Source: Cephalothrix simula (Eukaryota > Nemertea > Palaeonemertea > Archinemertea > Cephalotrichidae). From it: a stretch of 46,203 nucleotides of DNA. The translations under genes and the position numbers were made by a program. The DNA lies in assembly GCA_035591015.1 (NCBI GenBank), contig JAXIUW010055562.1, positions 1 to 46,203 of the forward strand. The letters run 5' to 3'. This document shows positions 9,335 to 17,491 of this stretch, one piece after another (positions within the stretch are counted from its first letter, which is position 1; every line of letters begins with the position of its first letter). Under the pieces are notes generated by a model. The model did not search any database and was not told the origin of the DNA. It worked only from the letters and a program-made list of their open reading frames with translations.

Positions 9335-11641
9335 CTACAGGCGATAAGCATTCGCCTGAATTGATGACGGCAACAAGGGCGTGCGCCGGCGAGTAGACAC
9401 CAACCACAGGCCATGAACCGCACGAGTGGCGCAAACATAAAGCATACGCCTGCTCAATGGGTCATTGGTAAAGCTGTCAGCATCGGCATCGGTCAAAATA
9501 ACATAGTCAAACTCAAGCCCCTTGGCCTGCTGTATTTCGGCAACATCCACGCCGGCACTAAAGGCGAATTCTCCCAAAGCAACCCGCCGTAAATTCTTGA
9601 CCCCCAGCATCTTGAGACCCGAATAAACCCAGTCAGAATGCTCTTTATAGCGTGACAAAACACCCACATAAGCATTGGGTTCACGCCTAAATAAATCATG
9701 CAAAACCTTGCCTAAGTATTCTACGGCAGAACCTAATGCCGAGAATTCTAGCAATAGAGGCTCTTCACCCATGCGATTTGTTTTTAATTTTTGGCCAATA
9801 TAGAGCTTGCCCAACACAGATTGCGCCAGCTCAATAATGGGTTTGGTTGACCGATAACCAATCGCCAAACTTTTAAGCTGCAATCGCTCTAACTGCAAGT
9901 GTCCAATAAGCTCATCCCAGTTGGCATAAGAGGCCTCTCGACCAGTCAGCTGATTAAGATCGCCGGCCATCGTCAACGCACTACGATTCTTCATTAAATC
10001 AGTTAGTAGCTGCAATTCTAGGGGCGAACATTCCTGAACCTCATCAATCACCACATAGCTAATCTTTTGCTTACGACTAAGCGGTGCCACAAGTTTACTG
10101 TATAATAGCAGCAAGATAACCTCATCTTCTGCATCTAAAAAAGACTTAGTCAGCCCCGGTTCATCTTTATGATAGTCTTGGTATTCATCACGCAAGCGTT
10201 GCTGTTTAAGACTCCACTCGGCAACCTCTTGAAGAATAGTTATAGAGAATTCTTGCTGCGCTCTGCAGAACTTCTCTAATCGCTTAGGATGATAAAAAAT
10301 CTCTCTGAATACGTGTAAAACTAATTCTTGGGGATTGTCCCAATAAAAGCTATGCGCCTCAATACATTTAAGTGCTCGCTCACGCACGTACCATTCTTGG
10401 TTAAATTCTTCTTGATTATCAAGTTTAGTTTTGCCATTCAGCCAGCTCTCAAATTTACGTGCTCGCTGATAGATGGCATGTTGCGCTCCAAGAGTTTTCC
10501 ACGCCCCCATAATCTGCTTATTATTTTGGACTGCGCTTTGTAGAGCCGTTTCAAACTCATTGATTAAATCGGCTATCACCGAGACGGCCAAATCCCAATA
10601 CAGGGGATGTTGCTTAAACTTAACTACGTTGCTGGGTGTATTCTCATTAAGGTCATCGCTTACTAGCGGAAAAAGTCGGCGTCGTAAGCGACCAATCCAA
10701 TCGCTCACCAAGGCTATGTGCCGCTCTGAAATATTTAAGTCCTCTAGTAGCACAGAAAAATATCGTGCAATGGGGCTGCTATGCGCAAATATTAAAATTT
10801 GATCACTAGGAAACCTTTGCGGAGCCAGCTTGCTAATATAGGCTATTCTGTGCAAAGCCACGGTAGTTTTGCCAGAGCCGGCTCCACCACTAATCAGCAT
10901 GGGTTGGTCTATGGGTTGAGTAATAACTCTAAACTGCGCTTCATCTAGCAGACCCGTAATCATTTCTGAGCGTGGGCTGAAGCTCTCTATGTTCTTCAAT
11001 AGGTCTGTATCGCCTCGCAGTGAGGTTTTTTCACCACCACGCAAGCCATAGTGCTGGGCTTGAACCTTAGTCCAAACTTGATTATGCAATACATAATGGT
11101 CTTCGCTGCTGCGAATACTAACCAGTTGCCCCTCTGAGAACCCAAGCTGACGCCTTTCAATTATCTGCCCAAAACTGTTTTTGCCACCAATATCCTCTTC
11201 AAATTCCTCGCCTTCAGCATACAGATAGAATAAACGCCCTAGCGGCGATTCACTCCAGTTGACTATAGGGATGGGTATGCTGGTTTCTACAAAGGCTATG
11301 TTACCAATTAAAATCTGCCGTTCACGCTGCCCTATGCTAAAACTAATCCGACCAAAATATGGATTTTCTAATGCCGGCAGATTGGTATAGCGAGATTTTT
11401 CACGCTGCAAAGCAACGCTGGTTCCAGTGGCAGAGTAATCAACGTACTGGGCTAGTTCTTCGGCATTGGTCACCTCCCACACATCAGACATCGTGCTTGG
11501 TGCTTTATTCTCAACCGCTAGCTTGGCACCGAATTGGTGCAGAAAACTTTGCGTACTTAGGGCAATATCTATTTCTGTCTTTATAATTGAAAAATCTTCC
11601 TCAACAAGACCTTCGTCAAAAGACAATCCATCATTTATCAT
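9335..11641 (-). CDS. UvrD/HelD-like superfamily 1 helicase
   Basis: A 768-residue ATP-dependent motor. The N-terminal 240 residues are non-helicase sequence, then motif I GGAGSGKTTVALHRIAY, motif II VVIDEVQE, motif III MAGDLNQ, motif IV-like YRSTKPI, motif V QQAKGLEFDYVIL and motif VI RRMLYVCATRA follow in order. A large insert lies between motifs I and II. The architecture with an N-terminal extension and the GGAGSGKTTVALHR signature resembles HelD, which releases stalled RNA polymerase, and related ATP-binding proteins, rather than UvrD or Rep. Its own role is inferred. It is transcribed alone. Confidence 0.85.
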   Translation of the reverse strand: MINDGLSFDEGLVEEDFSIIKTEIDIALSTQSFLHQFGAKLAVENKAPSTMSDVWEVTNAEELAQYVDYSATGTSVALQREKSRYTNLPALENPYFGRISFSIGQRERQILIGNIAFVETSIPIPIVNWSESPLGRLFYLYAEGEEFEEDIGGKNSFGQIIERRQLGFSEGQLVSIRSSEDHYVLHNQVWTKVQAQHYGLRGGEKTSLRGDTDLLKNIESFSPRSEMITGLLDEAQFRVITQPIDQPMLISGGAGSGKTTVALHRIAYISKLAPQRFPSDQILIFAHSSPIARYFSVLLEDLNISERHIALVSDWIGRLRRRLFPLVSDDLNENTPSNVVKFKQHPLYWDLAVSVIADLINEFETALQSAVQNNKQIMGAWKTLGAQHAIYQRARKFESWLNGKTKLDNQEEFNQEWYVRERALKCIEAHSFYWDNPQELVLHVFREIFYHPKRLEKFCRAQQEFSITILQEVAEWSLKQQRLRDEYQDYHKDEPGLTKSFLDAEDEVILLLLYSKLVAPLSRKQKISYVVIDEVQECSPLELQLLTDLMKNRSALTMAGDLNQLTGREASYANWDELIGHLQLERLQLKSLAIGYRSTKPIIELAQSVLGKLYIGQKLKTNRMGEEPLLLEFSALGSAVEYLGKVLHDLFRREPNAYVGVLSRYKEHSDWVYSGLKMLGVKNLRRVALGEFAFSAGVDVAEIQQAKGLEFDYVILTDADADSFTNDPLSRRMLYVCATRAVHGLWLVSTRRRTPLLPSSIQANAYRL

Positions 11642-11712
11642 GGGCTTGATTATAATCGTGAACCACGTCAGAATAAAAACCGCCTAATATTGTAGCATAA
11701 TTAGTCATCCAA

Positions 11713-12111
11713 ATGCAGCCCACTTCTTCTATACTCAACATAATCGCCGTAGCCAGTGGCGGCGCCATCGGCAGCGTTTTACGCTATTACATGTTGATAT
11801 GGATACGAGAGATTAATCCCCTAGCTTGGCCACTACAAACTCTGTTGGTCAATCTAATTGGTAGCCTTGTTTTAGGCTGGCTAATTGGCTTTGAATTATC
11901 GCGTTCAGCACTATCAGAGGGGTGGCGATTATTCTTATTTATCGGCCTTTGTGGCGGCTTTACTACTTTTTCAACCTTTGCCGTAGAAACCCTGCAATTG
12001 CTACAAAAAGGCTCTAGTCTGGCTGCAGTAATCAATGCTATGGTTAGCGTAGTTCTGTGCGTACTGGGCAGTCTAATCGGTATGCTCATCGCTTTAAGAA
12101 TGGGGACGTAG
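11713..12111 (+). CDS. crcB: Fluoride channel FluC/CrcB
   Basis: Small dual-topology membrane protein of 132 residues that exports fluoride as a dimer. Four hydrophobic segments are visible, together with the family motifs GGAIGSVLRYYM near residue 15, LLVNLIGSLVLGWL with the conserved Asn, and GLCGGFTTFSTFAVE, which carries the pore phenylalanines and the TTFSTF turn. I looked for a fluoride riboswitch in the 70 bp upstream and do not see the conserved motif. The stop codon TAG (12109-12111) is provided by bases of the tRNA-Ala gene that starts at 12102, so the two genes overlap by 10 bp on the same strand. Confidence 0.94.
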   Translation: MQPTSSILNIIAVASGGAIGSVLRYYMLIWIREINPLAWPLQTLLVNLIGSLVLGWLIGFELSRSALSEGWRLFLFIGLCGGFTTFSTFAVETLQLLQKGSSLAAVINAMVSVVLCVLGSLIGMLIALRMGT

Positions 12112-12174
12112 CTCACCTGGTAGAGCGCGGCGTTCGCAATGCCGAGGTAGGGAGTTCGAGTCTCCTCGTCTCCA
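12102..12174 (+). tRNA. tRNA-Ala (anticodon CGC)
   Basis: A full cloverleaf can be drawn: acceptor GGGGACG / CGTCTCC (one G-T pair), D-arm GCTC/GAGC, anticodon stem CGGCG / TGCCG with loop TTCGCAA giving anticodon CGC at 12135-12137, and T-arm GGGAG TTCGAGT CTCC. The discriminator is A at 12174 and the CCA is not encoded. It reads alanine GCG codons. Its 5' end overlaps the end of crcB. Confidence 0.93.
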
Positions 12175-12233
12175 TCTATCCATTCCGTCTATTCTATTTA
12201 GCGTTCAAAATCAATTGCTTTAACTAAATTGCT

Positions 12234-13325
12234 TTAATTAAATAGGGGCAGCTCTAGCTGCTGAGTCCTAGAGTTGCTGACAGCATTAGAAATAGCTAGC
12301 CCTAGTAAGCGGCTACCTTGACCTTGGGGCAGAGCGGTCTTACTTAACAGATACTTGGTGAGGTTCAGCACTTCTTCCTTGGTGCTAATGCTCTGTGGCA
12401 TGGTTAAACTGCGTGTTATGATCTTAAAGTTAGATAGCCTAATTTTTAGAGTTATAGTTTTGCCAGCAAAGTTATTTTTGTTGGTGCGCTTTAATAACTC
12501 ATCAGCCATCCTCTCTAGCTCAAACAGCATGACTTCTGGACTATAGATATCTTTGTCAAAAGTTTCTTCAATTCCAACCGAATGGCGATCACGATGAGGA
12601 TTAACCGGCCGAAAATCTTGATTGCGGACAATATTAAAATAATGCGCTCCGGTTTTGCCAAACTGCGCTTCTAAAGCTGGTTGTGTCCATTTAAGCAAGT
12701 CTGCGCCACTATTGATGCCCAAATTACGCATTTTTTGAGCAGTTACTCGCCCGACTCCGTAAAACTTTTCAATAGGTAGATTGCAGATAAAGCTCTGAGC
12801 CTGTTCAGGAGTAATCACGGTCTGACCATTGGGCTTGTTTATGCCCGAGGCCACCTTGGCAATAAACTTGTTGATAGACACTCCCGCCGAAGCCGTTAAC
12901 CCCGTTTTTTGATAAATACGCTGCCGAATATCTTTAGCGATGATTGAAGCCGAAGCTATGCCCGGTTTGTTTTTGGTTACATCCAAAAAGGCTTCATCTA
13001 AAGACAACGGCTCAACCATACTTGTGTATTCAGTAAAGATGCCTCTAATTTGCTCGGATACTTGACGATAAGCCTCAAAGCGTGGCCGGGCGACTATAAG
13101 CTGCGGGCAACGCTCTAGTGCCTGCCACATAGGCATGGCTGAAAAAATACCAAACTGACGTGCCTCATAGCTGGCCGCAGCTACCACACTACGTGGCGTT
13201 CTTGAACCAACCACCAGCGGTAATCCACGGTATTGCGGAAAATCACGCTGCTCTACAGCAGCAAAAAAGGCGTCCATGTCAATGTGAATTATCTTTCTTA
13301 AAACTTCATTGCTCATTTCTGCCAT
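12234..13325 (-). CDS. dinB: DNA polymerase IV (Y family)
   Basis: Error-prone translesion polymerase of 363 residues. The catalytic motif IHIDMDAFFAAVEQRD lies near residues 14-29, followed by YEARQFGI, the second acidic site SLDEAFLDVT near residue 105, and the helix-hairpin-helix region KFYGVGRVTAQKMRNLGI. The C-terminal little-finger domain is present and the protein ends QLELPLFN, close to the QLxLxF clamp-binding motif. A second in-frame ATG three codons in (13316) is an equally good start. It lies 45 bp downstream of nadD on the same strand and may be cotranscribed with it. Confidence 0.95.
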   Translation of the reverse strand: MAEMSNEVLRKIIHIDMDAFFAAVEQRDFPQYRGLPLVVGSRTPRSVVAAASYEARQFGIFSAMPMWQALERCPQLIVARPRFEAYRQVSEQIRGIFTEYTSMVEPLSLDEAFLDVTKNKPGIASASIIAKDIRQRIYQKTGLTASAGVSINKFIAKVASGINKPNGQTVITPEQAQSFICNLPIEKFYGVGRVTAQKMRNLGINSGADLLKWTQPALEAQFGKTGAHYFNIVRNQDFRPVNPHRDRHSVGIEETFDKDIYSPEVMLFELERMADELLKRTNKNNFAGKTITLKIRLSNFKIITRSLTMPQSISTKEEVLNLTKYLLSKTALPQGQGSRLLGLAISNAVSNSRTQQLELPLFN

Positions 13326-13370
13326 CTGTTTTTAGCTCTGCCGTGGCTAAATTGTTTTGATGCAGCTTGT

Positions 13371-14009
13371 TCAGCTAAGCCAATTTGCCGACTTGCTTAA
13401 GGTTGCTCTGGCCTTTGCTGGAACATCGCAGAATGACTTTGCGGCCTTAATGTGAGCCGATGATACATCGGGTAGGTTAAGGTCTATCAGTCTTAAAGTA
13501 TGCCCGCCGTTAAATACTATTCTTTGATTACCTTCATCAAGTTTTGGGTTTGCCTCATGGGGTAAATAGCGCAAACTAAGCGTTAAATCCATTGTGATGC
13601 CCGGTCGTTTAACCAAAACTAAATTGGTTAGATTAACTATTTCTGAAGCATTTTTCCACTTGGCAAAGCCCTTGATGCTATCGCTGCCCATTATGAATGA
13701 CCATTGTCGCTGAGGGTATAACGTATGTAGTAATCGCAGAGTATCAATGCTATACGTAGCCGGATTTTCTTCTAAACCCACTACAAAAACCCTCGGAATG
13801 TCGCTTAGTGCATCACTTACGGCATAAAACCTGCTAGTATAAGAAAAAGTCGGCTGTCTATGGAGCTTAAAAGGACTGCATGCTGATGGAATCACAAATA
13901 AACGTTCGAGACCTAGGCATTCTACAGCTTTTTTAACCAGCCTTTGATGCCCCCGATGAATGGGGTCAAAACTTCCGCTATATACTCCATAGCTTGGCTT
14001 TTCCATCAT
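13371..14009 (-). CDS. nadD: Nicotinate-nucleotide adenylyltransferase
   Basis: Adenylates nicotinate mononucleotide to deamido-NAD in NAD synthesis. The nucleotidyltransferase signature GSFDPIHRGHQ lies near residues 12-22, the nicotinate-binding region MGSDSIKGFAKWKN is in the middle, and the C-terminal ISSTxIR-type motif appears as VSSAHIKAA, a divergent version. At 212 residues it is of normal length. Two adjacent ATG codons (14009 and 14006) are possible starts. It is divergent from the PilZ gene and upstream of dinB. Confidence 0.93.
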   Translation of the reverse strand: MMEKPSYGVYSGSFDPIHRGHQRLVKKAVECLGLERLFVIPSACSPFKLHRQPTFSYTSRFYAVSDALSDIPRVFVVGLEENPATYSIDTLRLLHTLYPQRQWSFIMGSDSIKGFAKWKNASEIVNLTNLVLVKRPGITMDLTLSLRYLPHEANPKLDEGNQRIVFNGGHTLRLIDLNLPDVSSAHIKAAKSFCDVPAKARATLSKSANWLS

Positions 14010-14116
14010 TATTTATTAATTGTATGTTTATTTATAGTAAGTTGCTGTACAGTAACTGGTTTTGCCTTAAGTCATCTGCTATTAAACTGCTCCGCAAGCC
14101 TCAATATAATAATAAT

Positions 14117-15310
14117 ATGTTGAATATATTCAGTGGCCTAGTTCTGCAAATTGGGGTAAATCTTGACTTAGATAAACTACAATTCGGTGGCCAAAATGCT
14201 CCTCCCGGTACAACGGATACAATTTTAGTTTTGTCAGTAGTCGGTGCATCATTAGCCGCAATAGCAATTTCTGCTATAGTTTACCACCGTTTGCAACGGG
14301 CTGCTAAGAATGAAAAACGGCGGCGCCTTGAACAAGAAGCCTTTGATAAACTTTGCTTCAGCAAAGGCTTAGACAAAAACGAGCAAATGGCTTTAAGCAT
14401 ATTAGGTGGCAAAGGCATGGTTATGCGCAATAAAATTACCACCTCACGCAAGTTATTTGAGCAAAAAGCACTAGAACTGCGCAATAAAGAACCTCAGCAT
14501 AAGGCCTTAGAATATACTCCGGGACTGCGTGAAAAACTGGGCTTTGGTTATGATAACCCAGATAATGAATTTACCGATACCCGAATGCTAGCTCGGGGCA
14601 CTAAACTGCGTTGCAATATAACTTATGCCCAAAAAGATCTTTCTTACCTAACCACCGTGCGCAAAACCAGCGAGAGATTTTTTATTGTTAATCCGCCGCA
14701 TTACAAGGGTAATCCAGTAAAAATCTCACGAGTGAAAAGCCTTAATTTTCATATTAATCGGGCGGACAAAATTGAGTTTTCTTTTGATTGCAATGTAATT
14801 GGCCAGTCGGCACGGTCTGATCATGTAATTGCGGTAAAGCATACCGAAAATATTTCATCAAGCATCCTGCGTAATTCTGCACGCTTTATGATTGATGTGC
14901 CTATTACCATCTACGTTGTTCCCACCAATGATCCGGCTGCGTCACGTAGGTTAAGCGTTAAAGATGCTCAATATTCAGTTAAGGGTAGAGTAAAAGATAT
15001 CAGCATGGGCGGTACTCTAGTCGCCTTTAATAAAGGCACTGCCAGAATAACTGAGGGTGATAGAATTCTGTTTAATCTAGTACACTTCAGCTTTAGTGAC
15101 ACCCTAACCGCTCAAGTTTTAAGAGTTAGAGAAGACAGTAACGGCTTTCATCTTAATAGCTGCTTTTACCATCTTAAAGAGCTTACCAATCTTAAATTAA
15201 ACCGCATGATACGCCAGTTAGAGAAAAAACAGGCCGAAGAAAGTCATCGTAATATTGAACAAGAATCGGGCAAAATCATTGACCAGTCCATAACCGACAG
15301 CCAGCTTTGA
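14117..15310 (+). CDS. Membrane-anchored PilZ-domain protein
   Basis: A 397-residue protein with a short N-terminal part, one transmembrane helix (ILVLSVVGASLAAIAISAIVYH, about residues 36-57), a basic and acidic cytoplasmic region, and a C-terminal PilZ-like domain recognisable from VKGRVKDISMGGTLVAF and the following beta strands ending AQVLRVRED. The usual RxxxR switch before PilZ is only weakly matched (NSARFMIDVP), so cyclic-di-GMP binding is uncertain. The start is ambiguous: the frame is open from a TTG at 13994 and has ATGs at 14024 and 14117. I prefer 14117 because it avoids overlap with nadD and leaves a compact N-terminus. A TATAAT lies just upstream (14105-14110). Confidence 0.75.
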   Translation: MLNIFSGLVLQIGVNLDLDKLQFGGQNAPPGTTDTILVLSVVGASLAAIAISAIVYHRLQRAAKNEKRRRLEQEAFDKLCFSKGLDKNEQMALSILGGKGMVMRNKITTSRKLFEQKALELRNKEPQHKALEYTPGLREKLGFGYDNPDNEFTDTRMLARGTKLRCNITYAQKDLSYLTTVRKTSERFFIVNPPHYKGNPVKISRVKSLNFHINRADKIEFSFDCNVIGQSARSDHVIAVKHTENISSSILRNSARFMIDVPITIYVVPTNDPAASRRLSVKDAQYSVKGRVKDISMGGTLVAFNKGTARITEGDRILFNLVHFSFSDTLTAQVLRVREDSNGFHLNSCFYHLKELTNLKLNRMIRQLEKKQAEESHRNIEQESGKIIDQSITDSQL

Positions 15311-15552
15311 GCGACTTAATCGAACTAAGACACAAAACTTCTTCGCAAGGGCTAAGCATAACTTCTGCCGAATACAACAAACTCGTCAAGCTGAATAAGC
15401 AGGGCTGGAGCAAGCCTCAATCAGAGGCAGAGTTCTTAAGCAAACTCCACTACGTCCGAGACGGCTGCGCCAAAGGCAAAATTACCCCTGAAGAACTTAA
15501 GGCGCATGAGGCCGGCCTGATTCTTAACTGGGGCTATCGCCTAAAACTCTAA
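15307..15552 (+). CDS. Small conserved-looking protein beside PilZ gene
   Basis: Encodes 81 residues, rich in Lys and Glu, with no signal peptide or membrane segment. I recognise no family. It begins with TTG inside the stop of the PilZ gene (TTGA overlap), which suggests that it is translationally coupled and may act with the PilZ protein. The frame ends three bases before the convergent gatA stop. The coupling and the lack of intergenic space are the main evidence that it is real. Confidence 0.65.
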   Translation: MSDLIELRHKTSSQGLSITSAEYNKLVKLNKQGWSKPQSEAEFLSKLHYVRDGCAKGKITPEELKAHEAGLILNWGYRLKL

Positions 15553-15555
15553 AAA

Positions 15556-17040
15556 CTAATCGTCTAAGCCCTCAAGTGCTGGGCGCAGCTTGTAGTATTT
15601 TGTGTACTGCTCAAAATCGTAGGCTGCCAGTAGCAGATTGTTCTCTTGCCAATGCGGGGCAATAAATTGCAACCCTAGGGGTAACGCTCCATGGCCAGCA
15701 TCGGCCGACAATCCACTGGGCACCGATATGGCAGGCAGGCTAGCCAAGTTTACCGGCAAGGTCAAAACGTCTGTCATGTACATACGCAAGGGGTCACCCG
15801 TTCGCTCACCAATAGGAAAGGCCGTGGTGGGGCTGGTGGGTGAAATAATTAAATCTACTTCTGAAAAGGCTTTCTCAAAGGCTTGCCGTAACTTTTGACG
15901 AACCTTAAGTGCCTTGAGAAAATAAGCCTCATAATATCCCGTAGAAAGAGCAAACGTGCCTAGCATGATGCGGCGTTTAACCTCTGTTCCAAAGCCGGCT
16001 TCACGGGTTTCACTAAGCTGATTGGCAAAGTTTTTGTTCTCAACACGCATCCCAAAGCGCACGCTATCGTAGCGACCTAGGTTAGAGCTGGCCTCACTGG
16101 GCGCAATTATATAATAGGTGGCCAAGGCACTGTCTAAATCTTCAATACTCACTGACTTAAACTTAGCTCCCAAATCAGTTAACGCACGCTTATTTTCTTC
16201 GTAGACAAAGCTAACTTCTGGTGGCAATTCTATGCGTTCAAACTCATCTACTATCCCCAAGGTTTTACCCTTCAAAAAGCCCTTGCTGAACTCTGGCAAC
16301 GGCTCTACCGGCATGCTTGAGGTGGTGGAATCGTACTCATCGGCACCGGCCAATACATGATAGAGTAGGGCGCAGTCTTCAACAGTGCGAGCAATAGGGC
16401 TGCACTGATCTAATGAGCTGGCAAAGGCAATCATTCCATAGCGACTAATTCGCCCATAAGTTGGTTTAAGACCCGTTAGCAAAGTAAAGGCCGCTGGCAG
16501 TCTTACCGAGCCGCCGGTGTCGGTTCCTAGCGCAGCTATGGCCTCTCCGGCAGCAACTGCCGTTACCGAACCGCCCGATGAACCACCTGATACGGTGTTC
16601 TTATTCCACGGATTACGGCATGCTCCATAAGCTGAATTCTCGTTAGATGACCCCATGGCAAACTCATCCATGTTGGTTTTGCCACTCATAGCAAACTGCA
16701 CATCTTTTAGACGCTTAATGACTGTGGCATCGTAGGGCGGAATATAATCTTTCAGAATCTTTGAGCCACAGGTGGTTTTAACACCCTTTGTGCTAAAGAT
16801 ATCTTTTATGGCCAACGGCATTCCAGCTAAGGGATGCACGATTGTTTTGGCACTAATTTGCTCATCAATTTTTTGAGCCTGCACCAGCATGGCCTCAATA
16901 GTCTTTGATATATAAGCATTGTAGATTTTGTCTACGGCCTCAATCCGTTTGGCCACTGATTGAGCTATATCAACGGTTGTAATTTCGCCCTTAAGACGCA
17001 GAGCGTGTAATTCAACTATACTTTGTTCACAAAGTTTCAT
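15556..17040 (-). CDS. gatA: Glu-tRNA(Gln)/Asp-tRNA(Asn) amidotransferase subunit A
   Basis: Amidase subunit of GatCAB, which generates ammonia from glutamine to convert misacylated Glu-tRNA(Gln) or Asp-tRNA(Asn). The amidase-signature catalytic triad is visible: Lys in MPLAIKDIFS near residue 79, and the two serines in VSGGSSGGSVTAVA and GTDTGGSVRLPAAF. The 494-residue length is typical. gatB and gatC are not adjacent; instead gatA is the third gene of an ilvE-unknown-gatA run, overlapping the preceding gene by 14 bp. The assignment to GatA over other amidases rests on YGACRNPWN and the GLKPTYGRISRYGMIAFASS segment. Confidence 0.94.
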   Translation of the reverse strand: MKLCEQSIVELHALRLKGEITTVDIAQSVAKRIEAVDKIYNAYISKTIEAMLVQAQKIDEQISAKTIVHPLAGMPLAIKDIFSTKGVKTTCGSKILKDYIPPYDATVIKRLKDVQFAMSGKTNMDEFAMGSSNENSAYGACRNPWNKNTVSGGSSGGSVTAVAAGEAIAALGTDTGGSVRLPAAFTLLTGLKPTYGRISRYGMIAFASSLDQCSPIARTVEDCALLYHVLAGADEYDSTTSSMPVEPLPEFSKGFLKGKTLGIVDEFERIELPPEVSFVYEENKRALTDLGAKFKSVSIEDLDSALATYYIIAPSEASSNLGRYDSVRFGMRVENKNFANQLSETREAGFGTEVKRRIMLGTFALSTGYYEAYFLKALKVRQKLRQAFEKAFSEVDLIISPTSPTTAFPIGERTGDPLRMYMTDVLTLPVNLASLPAISVPSGLSADAGHGALPLGLQFIAPHWQENNLLLAAYDFEQYTKYYKLRPALEGLDD

Positions 17041-17479
17041 GGGCGGTTTTTAATTCTTTGTACAAAAAAGGCATATACAGCAATGGCAAACTATTCAGAC
17101 GATACTTGATTTGATACCGAAAGGCCTCAATTGGCCAGCTTTGATTTTTAATTTGAGCATAATCTGCCGGTGAATATTTGGCGTTAACCGCCTTGGGATT
17201 ATTACTAAGCACTATTCCATCACCATAGCTACCCTGCACAGGCTCCATAAAACAGACTGTGCTATTAGCATCCAGCCGATAATTTTGATTAAACAAGGCC
17301 TCTACCACTAATAACAGACGCCTTACTCCGCTGGCAGTCTCGGCATAATGCCATATATGATGCTGATGACTAGGCCTGATTATAAATCGTGACAGTGTAC
17401 TTTGAGTTGTAGTTCTGCCTAACTCAATAGCCAGTTTGTATGCCCCGCACGAGTGAATCTCAAAGCGAGCCTCATTCAT
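17027..17479 (-). CDS. Hypothetical protein between ilvE and gatA
   Basis: Encodes 150 residues with no family that I recognise. There is no signal peptide or membrane helix. It contains several His and Tyr residues near FIIRPSHQHHIWHYAET and ends KELKTAHETL. It starts 12 bp after ilvE and overlaps gatA by 14 bp, so it is part of one transcription unit. It is too long and too different in pattern to be an obvious GatC, which is usually about 95 residues, though its place before gatA makes that worth checking. Confidence 0.7.
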   Translation of the reverse strand: MNEARFEIHSCGAYKLAIELGRTTTQSTLSRFIIRPSHQHHIWHYAETASGVRRLLLVVEALFNQNYRLDANSTVCFMEPVQGSYGDGIVLSNNPKAVNAKYSPADYAQIKNQSWPIEAFRYQIKYRLNSLPLLYMPFLYKELKTAHETL

Positions 17480-17491
17480 AATCGCCTTATT

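Noticed and set aside
9338-9358. Perfect 7-bp hairpin CAGGCGA/TCGCCTG as a terminator between htpG and the helicase gene
   Set aside because: It lies inside the last codons of the helicase gene and its T-run is on the wrong side for either strand.
9335-11641. Helicase as part of a defence system
   Set aside because: It has no nuclease, methylase or other defence neighbour; a HelD-like housekeeping role is simpler.
11642-11712. Fluoride riboswitch before crcB
   Set aside because: The conserved crcB-motif sequence and pseudoknot are not visible in this short gap.
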